Shown here: positions 55,211 through 63,026 of the stretch, piece by piece
Position numbering within the stretch: the first letter of the stretch is position 1
How the letters are laid out: every line of letters starts with the position of its first letter
Source: Rhodospirillaceae bacterium
GTDB lineage: Bacteria > Pseudomonadota > Alphaproteobacteria > Thalassobaculales > Thalassobaculaceae
DNA: 64,000 nt
NCBI GenBank assembly: GCA_018401495.1
Contig: JAGYJX010000011.1
Location: 124,001-188,000, forward strand
Reading direction: 5' to 3'
Notes under the pieces: generated by a model
What the model saw: only the letters and a program-made list of their open reading frames with translations
What the model was told of the DNA's origin: nothing
Database searches by the model: none
Translations under genes and position numbers: made by a program

Positions 55211-55309
55211 TTATGGTGCCAGGCGCCTGAGATCACGAACAGTCCACCCCGCTTGATCGGGGAGAGCGACGGCGGATGGCGCCACCGCTCGACGACAACT
55301 GCGTCACCG

Positions 55310-56872
55310 CTACGCGCTGGCGTAGAACGCGACCCCCTCGTACTGCAGATCCGGCTGGCCGCTCAGAACGGCGGCATACTCGGCCTCGTTGGCGGTGTAG
55401 AAATGACTGCCGGTCCGGTCGTTGTGGAAGCGGTGCACCGCGGCCCGTCCGCTGGCGGCTTCGGCGAACGCGAAGTAGGCGACACCCTCCTCGACGTAGT
55501 TCGCCATCGCCAGGACCTGGGCGCGCTCGGCCGTCGACGAGGTGTAGAAATGCCCGCCCGAGGCGGTGTTCAGGAAGCGGTAGACTTCGGTGGCGCCGGG
55601 CTCGGTCGCCGCCGGGGTCGCGAAGCCGATCCCCTCGAGCTGATACGCCTCCAGGCTGCTCATGACGGCGACGGCTTCCGGCTGGGAGGCGGTGTAGAAA
55701 TGCGTTTGCCGCTCACCCGAATAGAACCGGTACACCGACCCGCTCGCCTCACTGGCCAAAGCGGCGAAGACGCTCACGGTCTCGCCATCGCCGAAGCGGA
55801 GCAGCTCGACGCCGCTCAGAGCGTCGGTCCCGTCCGGTCCGGCGACCACGATGGTTCCGCGCTCCCCGATCGTCACGGTGGACTGACCACGGGACCCGGA
55901 GAACACCGCCACATCCAGCCCCGCCCCACCCTCCAGGGTGTCGTTGCCGGCGTCCCCGTGGAGGGTGTCGTTGCCGGCACCGGCCACGATCCGGTCGTCG
56001 CCGCCGGCCGCGTGGATGACGTCGTCGCGCACGCCGGCGGCGTCGCCGGCCAGCACATCCGAGGTCTGGCCGCCCCAGATCGGCATGCCGTCGACCTGGG
56101 CCGACAAGGAGCCGCGGGAGGACCAGCCGATCTGGTGGTAGGTGTTGTCGGCGCTGTCGCGGAACACGAGGTAGTGGTAGCTGCCGTCCGAGCCCTGGGC
56201 CGGGTTCAGGATCAGGTCCTCGGTCAGCGTCCGCGACGACTTGGTCCACCCCGCCGGCAGCACCGCCGCCGCGAACGCCGCCGCCACCTGGGACTGATCG
56301 GTCTGCCCGGAGGCGTGCATGATGTACTCGTTGCCCCACTCGTCGGTGACGAAGTGGCGCGTGATGGCGACCGCGCCGGCGCTGCCGGGTGCCGCCCCAC
56401 CCTCGTTGGCCCAGAACTTCATGTCCTGGGCCTTGTAGTTGGCGGTCACCTTGACGACCCCGGCGGCGGGCGTGGTCACGAGGTTGCCGGCGTAATAGGT
56501 GCTGGTGGCCGAGAGCCCGGAATAGTCGGCCGCGGTGTACGGCCACATCGCGCTGATCGCCTTCGACATCGCCGCCCAGCTGTAGCCGTCGGACGTCGTG
56601 ACGTAGGTCGTGACCCCGTCGGGGGCGTCCGGCGAGGCGATGAAGTGCGACTGGTTGAACTGCAGATTGCGCGTGGTGTTGGCGATGTAGGGTGACGGCG
56701 GCTCGTAACCGGCGGCCCAGACCTCAGCGGAAATCTCGCTGTTGCCCGGGACCGCCGGGTCGTCGGCGCTCTTGTAGGTCGCCAGCGGCGCTGACGGGTC
56801 GATCAGGAGCGTGGCGAGATCGATGATCTCGCGCGCCTCCTCCAGGTTGCTCCACTCGATGTCCATGCTCAT
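55310..56872 (-). CDS. RTX-repeat protein with C-terminal DUF5648-type repeats
   Basis: 520-aa protein of unknown function. The N-terminal 270 residues match nothing I recognise. A block of glycine/aspartate nonapeptides follows (AGGDDRIVAGAGNDTLHGD and AGNDTLEGGAGLD), the calcium-binding RTX type. The last 145 residues hold three repeats of about 45 residues: VYRFYSGERQTHFYTAS, VYRFLNTASGGHFYTSS and VHRFHNDRTGSHFYTAN, each followed by an acidic stretch and EG(I/V)-(G/A)-F/Y. This is the DUF5648 pattern often found at the ends of secreted proteins. No signal peptide is seen; RTX repeats suggest type I secretion, but no ABC exporter is nearby. ATG at 56872 preferred to GTG at 56878. Confidence 0.8.
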   Translation of the reverse strand: MSMDIEWSNLEEAREIIDLATLLIDPSAPLATYKSADDPAVPGNSEISAEVWAAGYEPPSPYIANTTRNLQFNQSHFIASPDAPDGVTTYVTTSDGYSWAAMSKAISAMWPYTAADYSGLSATSTYYAGNLVTTPAAGVVKVTANYKAQDMKFWANEGGAAPGSAGAVAITRHFVTDEWGNEYIMHASGQTDQSQVAAAFAAAVLPAGWTKSSRTLTEDLILNPAQGSDGSYHYLVFRDSADNTYHQIGWSSRGSLSAQVDGMPIWGGQTSDVLAGDAAGVRDDVIHAAGGDDRIVAGAGNDTLHGDAGNDTLEGGAGLDVAVFSGSRGQSTVTIGERGTIVVAGPDGTDALSGVELLRFGDGETVSVFAALASEASGSVYRFYSGERQTHFYTASQPEAVAVMSSLEAYQLEGIGFATPAATEPGATEVYRFLNTASGGHFYTSSTAERAQVLAMANYVEEGVAYFAFAEAASGRAAVHRFHNDRTGSHFYTANEAEYAAVLSGQPDLQYEGVAFYASA

Positions 56873-57317
56873 GGTCACGCTCTCGGCTCAGTCGGCTTCA
56901 CGCGAGACCGATCCACCAGCGTGTCGCGGCGCCGCCAGCAGCCGTTCCACCGAGCTCGGGTCGAGCCTCCAGCCGCGACCATCGCAATTCCGCCGCGTCG
57001 AGCGCGTCGACGTCGCTCGGACCCGCGGGCGGGCGGGCGATAGCAAGACGCCAGAGCCAATGTGTCGGTCCCCACCATGAGCCTGCCTCGACGCGGCGCT
57101 GATCTCAATCCATCAAAAGGGGCAGACGCCGTCGGCCGGGCCGAACAAGTCACCCCCGCACCCCCGGCGACGCACCACGCACCCCCGCCGATGCACCCAA
57201 GGCGCGCCGGTTGCCCTCAACCCGTTCATGGTCGTGCGTGGCCGAACCCGGTAGTGGGTCGCGGCCTTTCAAGATTCAACGAACCGAGCCGTCGAGGCCC
57301 GGCGAGCCTGGCTCGGG
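56873..57317. other. no recognisable gene
   Basis: These 445 bp between the RTX gene and higA show no supported coding frame, RNA or repeat. The promoter of the RTX gene should lie near 56880-56960. Confidence 0.5.
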
Positions 57318-57674
57318 TCAGGTGGCGGGAGCAGCCTGGCGAGGCACGACGGTCCGCAGGATCTCCCCGCCATCGGCGCGACGCTCGACTTCCAGGTCGT
57401 GGTGCACCTGCAAGTTCATCCAGAACTCCGCGGTGGTCCCAAAGAACCGGGCGAGACGAAGCGCCGAGTTGGCGGACACACCACGGCGTCCGTTCAGGAT
57501 GCCGGTAACCCGGTTCTTCGGCACGTCGAGCGCCCTGGCGAGACCGCCGGCGGTAAGCCCGAGAGGCTCCAGGAAATCCTCGCGAAGGCGCACGCCCGGA
57601 TGCGTTGATCGCACCTCACTTCGACCGGTCGAGCCGGCGACGGTCGCCAGTCGGTTGCGCTGCAGGGTCACCAT
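57318..57674 (-). CDS. higA: HigA-family antitoxin
   Basis: 118-aa XRE-type antitoxin. The core (about residues 25-90) has the HigA signature: HPGVRLREDFLEPLGLTAGG, ALDVPKNRVTGILNGRRGVS, ALRLARFFGTTAEFWMNLQ. HigA normally binds and silences HigB, an mRNA interferase, and represses the shared operon. No higB-like frame is found upstream or downstream, so it is an orphan here. AAGGAG lies 4 nt before the ATG. It could still regulate a toxin elsewhere. Confidence 0.9.
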   Translation of the reverse strand: MVTLQRNRLATVAGSTGRSEVRSTHPGVRLREDFLEPLGLTAGGLARALDVPKNRVTGILNGRRGVSANSALRLARFFGTTAEFWMNLQVHHDLEVERRADGGEILRTVVPRQAAPAT

Positions 57675-57909
57675 CTGTCTCCTTACACGATGAAATGTGG
57701 GCGTTGGCCATCACCGGCCAGCGATCTCGCCATCGCTGCCAACCGGCGGTTCCGTGAGGCGGTCGGAGCCGTCGCTCGCATCGCCGAATCAAAGGGTCAC
57801 GCCGATCGAGCTCCCGGTATCGCCTGTGCCGCTTGAGCCGGACCGCCGTCCACCGGCAGCGAGCGGCGCGAGCACGGGCCGCCCGGTCGTCGAGACCCGT
57901 TCGTCGTGA

Positions 57910-58512
57910 TTACCGTTTGTGGCGACGGCCCGGAATGGCCGCGCGAATGCACGCGCGCATCGGGTCGTGTTCGGGGTCGTCCCGACCGGCTCGAATGGAC
58001 GCGTCAATCCAGCGTTCGCGGTCAAGCCGCGTCAGCTCGACCCTGTGTCCCGCCTTCTGGCCAAGCTGTTGCAGATAGACCAGCAGGGCGCGGCCGTTGC
58101 CATCGCGGAACGGATGGACCACGTCGATACCACCGATGATCATGGCGGCTGCGTGCGCAAAGCGGTCGGCAGACAGGCCGCGCAGGAAGTCCAGTTCCAC
58201 AACCCGAGTGTGGATGCCCCGCAAGGCAGGCTCGATCCGGTCCGGAGGGCAGAACCGGCTTTCTCCCTTGGCCAGCGGAACGAGCCGGACCTCTCCGGCC
58301 CAGTGATACACGTCCTGGAAGCAATGGCGGTGAATGGTTCGCAAATGCGCAAGATCGAAGTCACCGAGTGGGCAGCCCTCCTCAAGGCGCTGGCGCACAA
58401 GCATGCGCTCGGCGTAATCCAGCGCTTCCTTCTGGCGGATATCCAGCCGGTTCCTGAGAACAGTGCTGCCCGGATATCGGTAGAGTTCCTGGTCCCGGTC
58501 GCCCCCGGTCAT
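57910..58512 (-). CDS. Fic-domain protein (AMPylase-like)
   Basis: 200-aa Fic/DOC family protein. The active-site motif HPFRDGNGR (about residues 132-140) is complete, with the catalytic His, and the preceding helices (LAHLRTIHRHCFQDVYHWAGEVR) are typical of single-domain Fic proteins. These usually transfer AMP from ATP to a hydroxyl of a target protein; targets are often topoisomerases in toxin-type members, which is family knowledge and not visible here. It begins inside the stop codon of the small upstream gene (ATGA), an arrangement typical of antitoxin-toxin pairs. Confidence 0.92.
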   Translation of the reverse strand: MTGGDRDQELYRYPGSTVLRNRLDIRQKEALDYAERMLVRQRLEEGCPLGDFDLAHLRTIHRHCFQDVYHWAGEVRLVPLAKGESRFCPPDRIEPALRGIHTRVVELDFLRGLSADRFAHAAAMIIGGIDVVHPFRDGNGRALLVYLQQLGQKAGHRVELTRLDRERWIDASIRAGRDDPEHDPMRACIRAAIPGRRHKR

Positions 58513-58724
58513 TGCGCGGCGCCGGTGATCTCGGCGCGAAGCCGGGCTTCCCCTGTGAGATAGGCGCGGCGCTGGGCGTCGCTCCAGCCTTCCCGGTCAA
58601 ACATCTCGAACAGGGCGTGGTCTTCCGGTGCGAACGGATTGCCCGCAAATTCGTGCAGCCAGATGGCCTCAAGCCGGCGTTCGCGGCGGCTGGTGCCTTC
58701 GGCATTCTGAGGCAGCATCTTCAT
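58509..58724 (-). CDS. small partner of Fic protein, putative antitoxin
   Basis: 71-aa, mostly helical protein (begins MKMLPQNAEGTSRRERR; later FEMFDREGWSDAQRRAYLTGE). Its stop overlaps the fic start, and the position suits a Fic antitoxin. I could not find the (S/T)xxxE(G/N) inhibitory motif of VbhA-type antitoxins, so it may be of another kind or not an inhibitor. ATG at 58724 chosen; 58718 is equally possible. Confidence 0.65.
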   Translation of the reverse strand: MKMLPQNAEGTSRRERRLEAIWLHEFAGNPFAPEDHALFEMFDREGWSDAQRRAYLTGEARLRAEITGAAQ

Positions 58725-60287
58725 CTCTCTACAATCCAGGAATACTACAATCGGGTGCCGGTTCGATGACGCTTGCGAGCCGCAACGGCGCGAGTGTCCC
58801 GACACCAGGCGGCACCGGCATTCTTAGGAGCCGAGACCGCCCATGGCAATGCTGCTCCCCCCTTCCGGGCGGCGACGCAGCGGTGCTTGCGCACCACCGC
58901 CACGTGAGCCGCGCCAGGGGCGGCCTTGACTTGAACACCGTCGCAGTCTCGTCGTTGCCGCTCTCCCCGCAAGCCCAGACAGGGACGTGCCGACCGCATC
59001 GCGCAAGAGAGCATCCGTGCGGGCGGCGCAACCGACGCTTCCGGCCACACCACTCAGGTCGGCGCAAGGCCGTGGCGGTCAAACCGACAGGTTGACGAAG
59101 ACCCCGCGAGCGGCCGGCTCAGCCGATCCCGGATCAGCCCCGTACCGTATGCGCTCCGAGCCTGTCATCCCTGCGCTGTTGCCAGAACGGTCGCTGGCGG
59201 CCATCGGGTCGTCGACGGGCGATCGATACGGCGCGGCGGACCCTTCGGCCGCGCGCGTGGGACCGGCAGACGATCGGTCGCGGTGACCCTGCTGAACGTC
59301 TCGCGCACCGGCGATCTCGGTGGTGGTCCTCTTGGCGATGTCGACGAGGGCTATTCCGGTGCGCAAACCAGAGCCCAGGGAACTGGAGCCGGAGGCACCG
59401 GCGAACACCGCGAGCGGCGTCACCCGCCCAGACGCGCGGGTTTCGAGTGTGGTTCCCACCATCATGACCGACCACCCTTCTTATTGAATCATGGTCTGCG
59501 AGTCAGCATCGAGTGGATGTCGTCGTTCCTCAGCCTGAAACCAAACATTCAACCTGGCGAGGTCACCCTCTTTTCACGTCCCGCTCTTGACCTTCCCCAG
59601 GCATCGTCTGGCCCGACCCAATCCGCGCGCGGCGAGATCACGACACTCCCTGTGGCCGCAGCTTCCCACTGTGAGCGCGGGGCATCGGTCGCCGCATCCC
59701 CCAACGAGGGGATCCCCCGCAACAAACGCCACGGCTGTCGCTGCAGACGCTGCGACCGTGCCCCCTGAAACGACGCCGCAGTCGACGAAGGCGCCTTCGA
59801 GCCGGCGCGCAGGACGAACCGACGCCGCGAAGCCCGACGTCCGTCCAGCGGGCACAATCGTCGGAACGGGCAAACAGGCGTCGGAACGGGCAATCAGGGG
59901 GGCGACCAGCCACCGTCGTTCAGCCGGCCCTGATCAGAGGCCCTTGGGGCGGCCTAGATCAGCAGCCCACCGTTGGCGGCCGGCGCCATCGCTGACGGCC
60001 GGCTCAACCGCCTCGCCGTCGCGCCCGCGCATCGTCCAACCACCAACCAACGCCAAGACACCGACTGGCCGCGCGGAGCCGCCACCTCGCCCCCCAGAAG
60101 CGCCTACAGACATCAAGGAGCGGAACACTGCCGACGCCGCAGGACCCGAGCACCCGGCTGACCGCCGACTTGCTCCAAGCTGGGGGTCACCTCAAGGTTT
60201 GTGCGCTAAACCACGCCAACTCAGACAAATCATGAACGCCCGCGCGGGGCAGGCTCGCCCCTCTTCCAACTGCTGCTCACCGGACCG
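58725..60287. other. 1.56-kb stretch without a supported gene
   Basis: Several open frames of 60-160 codons exist on both strands, but all have low-complexity, Arg/Pro/Gly/Ala-rich translations typical of shadow frames in GC-rich DNA, and I recognise none. A less GC-rich patch lies at 59465-59590. Probably decayed DNA at the edge of the Tn3 relic. Confidence 0.5.
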
Positions 60288-60749
60288 TCAGGTCGACTCG
60301 CTCGCGGATCCATCTGCGGCGAGCGCGGTGTAAAGCGACGTCTTCCCGACCTTGATCCGCGCGGCCGCCTCACGGACCGTCAGCCCCTGCGCGATCAGCG
60401 CGTGGGCTCGCTGCAGCTTGTCCGGTGTCACGGTCGGCATACGGCCGCCCTTGCGTCCTCGGGCGACAGCGGCCGAAAGGCCGGCGCGGGTGCGCTCGCG
60501 GATGAGGTCGCGCTCGAACTGACCGAGCGCCCCGAAGATATGGAAGATCAGCCGGCCGCCCGGCGTGGTCGTGGCGATCGCCTCGGTCAGGGAGAGGAAG
60601 CCGACGCCGCGCTCCTCGAGGTCGTCGACGGTCTCGATCAGGCGCGACAGCGACCGTCCGAGACGATCGACACGATCATATCGATAGCCATCTCGTTCCG
60701 GGCGGCGTTTGGCGGGGCCAAGCGAAATTGCCCGGCGTTCATTCCGCAC
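60288..60749 (-). pseudogene. resolvase/invertase lacking its N-terminus
   Basis: Serine recombinase of the Tn3-resolvase/Hin type. Recognisable sequence begins at about 60672 with VDRLGRSLSRLIETVDDLEERGVGF, continues TEAIATTTPGGRLIFHIFGALGQFERDLIRERT and ends with a helix-turn-helix (LTVREAAARIKVGKTSLY). The first 55 or so residues, including the catalytic Ser, are missing; the frame upstream is unrelated. It is therefore inactive. The neighbouring ParDE genes and tnpA scrap suggest a Tn3-type transposon remnant. Confidence 0.82.
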
Positions 60750-60756
60750 CGCAGCA

Positions 60757-60770
60757 ACAACAAATGTTGT
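60757..60770. promoter_or_regulatory. possible ParD operator palindrome
   Basis: ACAAC-AAAT-GTTGT is a perfect 5-bp inverted repeat with a 4-bp spacer, in a locally AT-rich patch 52 bp before the parD start. Such sites are where type II antitoxins commonly autoregulate; assignment is inference. Confidence 0.35.
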
Positions 60771-60821
60771 CCCTGTGGTTGTGACTCCCTACGTTGGGTC
60801 GGTATGCCTCTGGAGACAGTC

Positions 60822-61091
60822 ATGCCCCGTCTGTCGATCGATATCAGTCCCCAGGATCACCAGCAGCTCAAGGTCATGGCCGCGCTGAAGGGGCAGAGCA
60901 TCAAGGACTACGTGCTGAGCCGCGCGCTGGTCGATATCCCCAATCCGGCGGCAATGACCGACGCGGAGGCGCTGCAGGCGCTCAAGGAGCTGCTGACCCC
61001 CCGCCTCGCTGAGGCCGACGAGGGTCGGGTCGTGACCGCGACAGCTGCCGACATCCAGCGAGAGGCGCGGGTCCGCCAGGGCCGTAGATGA
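60822..61091 (+). CDS. ParD/CopG-type antitoxin
   Basis: 89-aa antitoxin. The N-terminus PRLSIDISPQDHQQLKVMAALKGQSIKDYVL has the ribbon-helix-helix pattern, and the C-terminal half is acidic and probably wraps the toxin. GGAG lies 7 nt before the ATG. The stop overlaps the toxin start (ATGA). It would neutralise the following ParE and repress the operon together with it. Upstream in-frame codons exist, but the ribosome site and homology fix the start at 60822. Confidence 0.82.
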   Translation: MPRLSIDISPQDHQQLKVMAALKGQSIKDYVLSRALVDIPNPAAMTDAEALQALKELLTPRLAEADEGRVVTATAADIQREARVRQGRR

Positions 61092-61386
61092 CCGCCTATC
61101 GCTTCACGCGATCCGCGCGGGAAGACCTCATCGACATCTGGCTCTACACGCAGGAGACATGGGGCGAGGCCCAGGCCGACGTCTATCAAGACGCGCTTCA
61201 TCTCTGCTGCGAGCGGATCGCGGCCGGCTGGGCACAGCCAAACCCGTGCCAGGGCTCGATGGAGTCATGTCGCATCCTTGTCAGCACCACTACCTGTTCT
61301 TCGTCGAGCGGGACTCAGCCGTCATCATCGTGGCCGTGCTTCACGAGCGAATGAACCTAGTCGAGCGGCTGCGCGATCGGCTCTGA
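61088..61386 (+). CDS. ParE-type toxin (one frameshift)
   Basis: RelE/ParE superfamily toxin, 99 aa after repair. N-terminal part FTRSAREDLIDIWLYTQETWG; after a frame change near 61240-61250 the C-terminal part reads GLDGVMSHPCQHHYLFFV and VIIVAVLHERMNLVERL, typical of ParE. Adding one base gives exactly 100 codons. ParE toxins poison DNA gyrase in studied cases. Such pairs often ride in Tn3-family transposons, which fits the flanking resolvase and tnpA remnants. Confidence 0.82.
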
Positions 61387-61632
61387 CATCGGCTCGCCGA
61401 GCCATCCGCCAATAGGTCGAGGGCCGACAGGCTGCAAGGACTGAGTCCGCCTGGTTCGGCATCAGCTTCATCCGGCGAGATCGCCCTATCAACGCGTTGC
61501 GGGATAAGCGCAGCCGGTACAATGGCTTGCGCTGAACATCGGCACGGGCATGCGAGGCGATCCGTTATCGCTGTAGTGACCATCGTCCGATTCTCCGCAA
61601 AGCTGCTCGCCCTCACGGTGACGGAGGGAGCG
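61387..61632. other. no recognisable gene
   Basis: This stretch between parE and the tnpA scrap shows no supported gene. It may contain the decayed recombination site of the Tn3 relic; I could not identify a res site. Confidence 0.4.
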
Positions 61633-61707
61633 ATGGCGCGGCGGAGTCTGTTGACCGACGACGAGCGGTGTGAGGTGTTCGAGGCGCCCCTGCGTCGTCG
61701 TCAGTGA
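61633..61707 (+). pseudogene. 5' scrap of Tn3-family transposase
   Basis: ATG preceded by GGAGGG, then MARRSLLTDDERCEVFEAP, which resembles the first residues of Tn3 TnpA proteins, followed by unrelated codons and a stop. The remaining part of the transposase is absent. Short match, so moderate certainty. Confidence 0.45.
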
Positions 61708-61896
61708 GCAGGACAGTTCGCGGGACCGGGCGATCGACCCCGATTAGGATCCTCGGACGCGGCGATGGCTGCTTGTCGGGCTCAGCCCGCATAGCCCTCG
61801 GTCAGCGGCGACAGCCACCGCGCGAACCCCGCTTGTCGGCCACCCTGCGTCACCCGCCAACGCGGGCTCACCCGCGGGCCCACGGCGCTTCGACGG

Positions 61897-62868
61897 CTAC
61901 CCGGCACCACTCCCGGCGGCGCGCGCCGACCTGCCGCCCCGCCACCAGGCCTCGACGAGATGCGGGTTGATCTGGAACGCCGCTTCATACCGCCGGCGCA
62001 GCGCCGGCTGGCGGCCAAACGCCGGAACAAAATTCGCCGCCATCGGCCCATCAAGCGGCCTATCGAGCGGCCTATCGAGCGGCCCATCGAGCGTCCGGCT
62101 GGCCGGCTTCGGCTTGCAGCAGAAGAAGACAATCTCGCTGGGGTTGACGCCCTGGCGGAGCGCTTCGGCCGCGTCGAGGCCAAGCACCGGCTGCTCGACC
62201 CACACGTCAAGCCCGGCCTCGGCGAGACGCTCGGCGATGTCGATCCCGTAGGCTCGAACATGGTCCGCCTGGCCATAGAGGCGCGTGCGTTCGTCGGGGT
62301 CGGTGACCGAGCGGTCCTCGTAGGTCGCGTCGCCGTAGAGCGGGACCAGGATCATTGCCCACCCGCCATGGCACAGAACCCGGCTGATCTCGCGCATCGC
62401 CTGGCGGTCCCGCTCGATGTGCTCGAGAACGTTGCTGCAGTAAACCGCGTCGAAACTGTTGTCAGCGAAGGACAGCTCGGTGAGATCCATGACCTTCATG
62501 GCCACACCGGGTTCGCGATCGATTGACACGTACGAGACCCCGCCGCGACGCTGCAGCAGGTGAGCGATCGAGCGTTCTGGGGCGACGTGCAGCACCCGCT
62601 CCGCCCGCGCCAGCAGCTGCGGATAGCGCGCCAGGTAGCGCGCGACGAGCCGGTCCCGCTCGAGCGCGCCACAGACCGGGCACTGCGCGTTCGGGCGGGC
62701 GCTGCCGACCGGTCCGAAACTCGTGAAGCCGCGCACGCGGCTTTCACAGCAGGCGCAGAACCTCTCATCGCCGGCGAACCGCAGCCGGAAGGCGGCGCGG
62801 CGGATCGCGAAGCGGAATTGCCGAGGGACTATCGCCGTTGCGGCGCGTCTGGCCAGTCGGACGTTCAC
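61897..62868 (-). CDS. class I SAM-dependent methyltransferase
   Basis: 323-aa enzyme. The N-terminus has a CACCES...CPVCG pair of CxxC-type motifs (about residues 38-65), perhaps a zinc ribbon. The Rossmann part follows: RVLHVAPE, YVSIDREP, DLTELSFADNSFDAVYCSNVLEHI split over motifs I-IV, then ILVPLYGD. The C-terminal tail carries a short repeat PLDRPLDRPLDGP encoded by 12-bp DNA repeats. The substrate is unknown; relatives occur in surface-polysaccharide clusters. GTG at 62868 chosen because AAGGAAGG lies just before it; the longer frame from 63030 overlaps the next gene. It lies downstream of the ImmA/IrrE gene on the same strand. Confidence 0.8.
   Translation of the reverse strand: MNVRLARRAATAIVPRQFRFAIRRAAFRLRFAGDERFCACCESRVRGFTSFGPVGSARPNAQCPVCGALERDRLVARYLARYPQLLARAERVLHVAPERSIAHLLQRRGGVSYVSIDREPGVAMKVMDLTELSFADNSFDAVYCSNVLEHIERDRQAMREISRVLCHGGWAMILVPLYGDATYEDRSVTDPDERTRLYGQADHVRAYGIDIAERLAEAGLDVWVEQPVLGLDAAEALRQGVNPSEIVFFCCKPKPASRTLDGPLDRPLDRPLDGPMAANFVPAFGRQPALRRRYEAAFQINPHLVEAWWRGGRSARAAGSGAG
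62045..62092. repeat. four 12-bp tandem repeats inside the methyltransferase gene
   Basis: Units GGCCCATCAAGC, GGCCTATCGAGC (twice) and GGCCCATCGAGC. The 12-bp size keeps the frame and gives a Pro-Leu-Asp-(R/G) tetrapeptide repeat in the protein. Copy number may vary by slippage without frameshift. Confidence 0.8.
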
Positions 62869-63026
62869 GATTTCACCTTCCTTACGCCGGCGGCGCTCGT
62901 GTCCCTCTGGAGACGACCCGCCGGATCGCAAACTATTCCGCGTCTTCCGCCTCGCCACCGCGGTGCACCAGCGCCGGGTGGCCATGTGTCTGGCGGAGGC
63001 CAGCGGCGGGCCAGAGCCGAGTTTCT

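Noticed and set aside
59079..59465. 128-codon minus-strand frame
   Set aside because: Low-complexity composition, no motif, and competing frames of equal length on the other strand.
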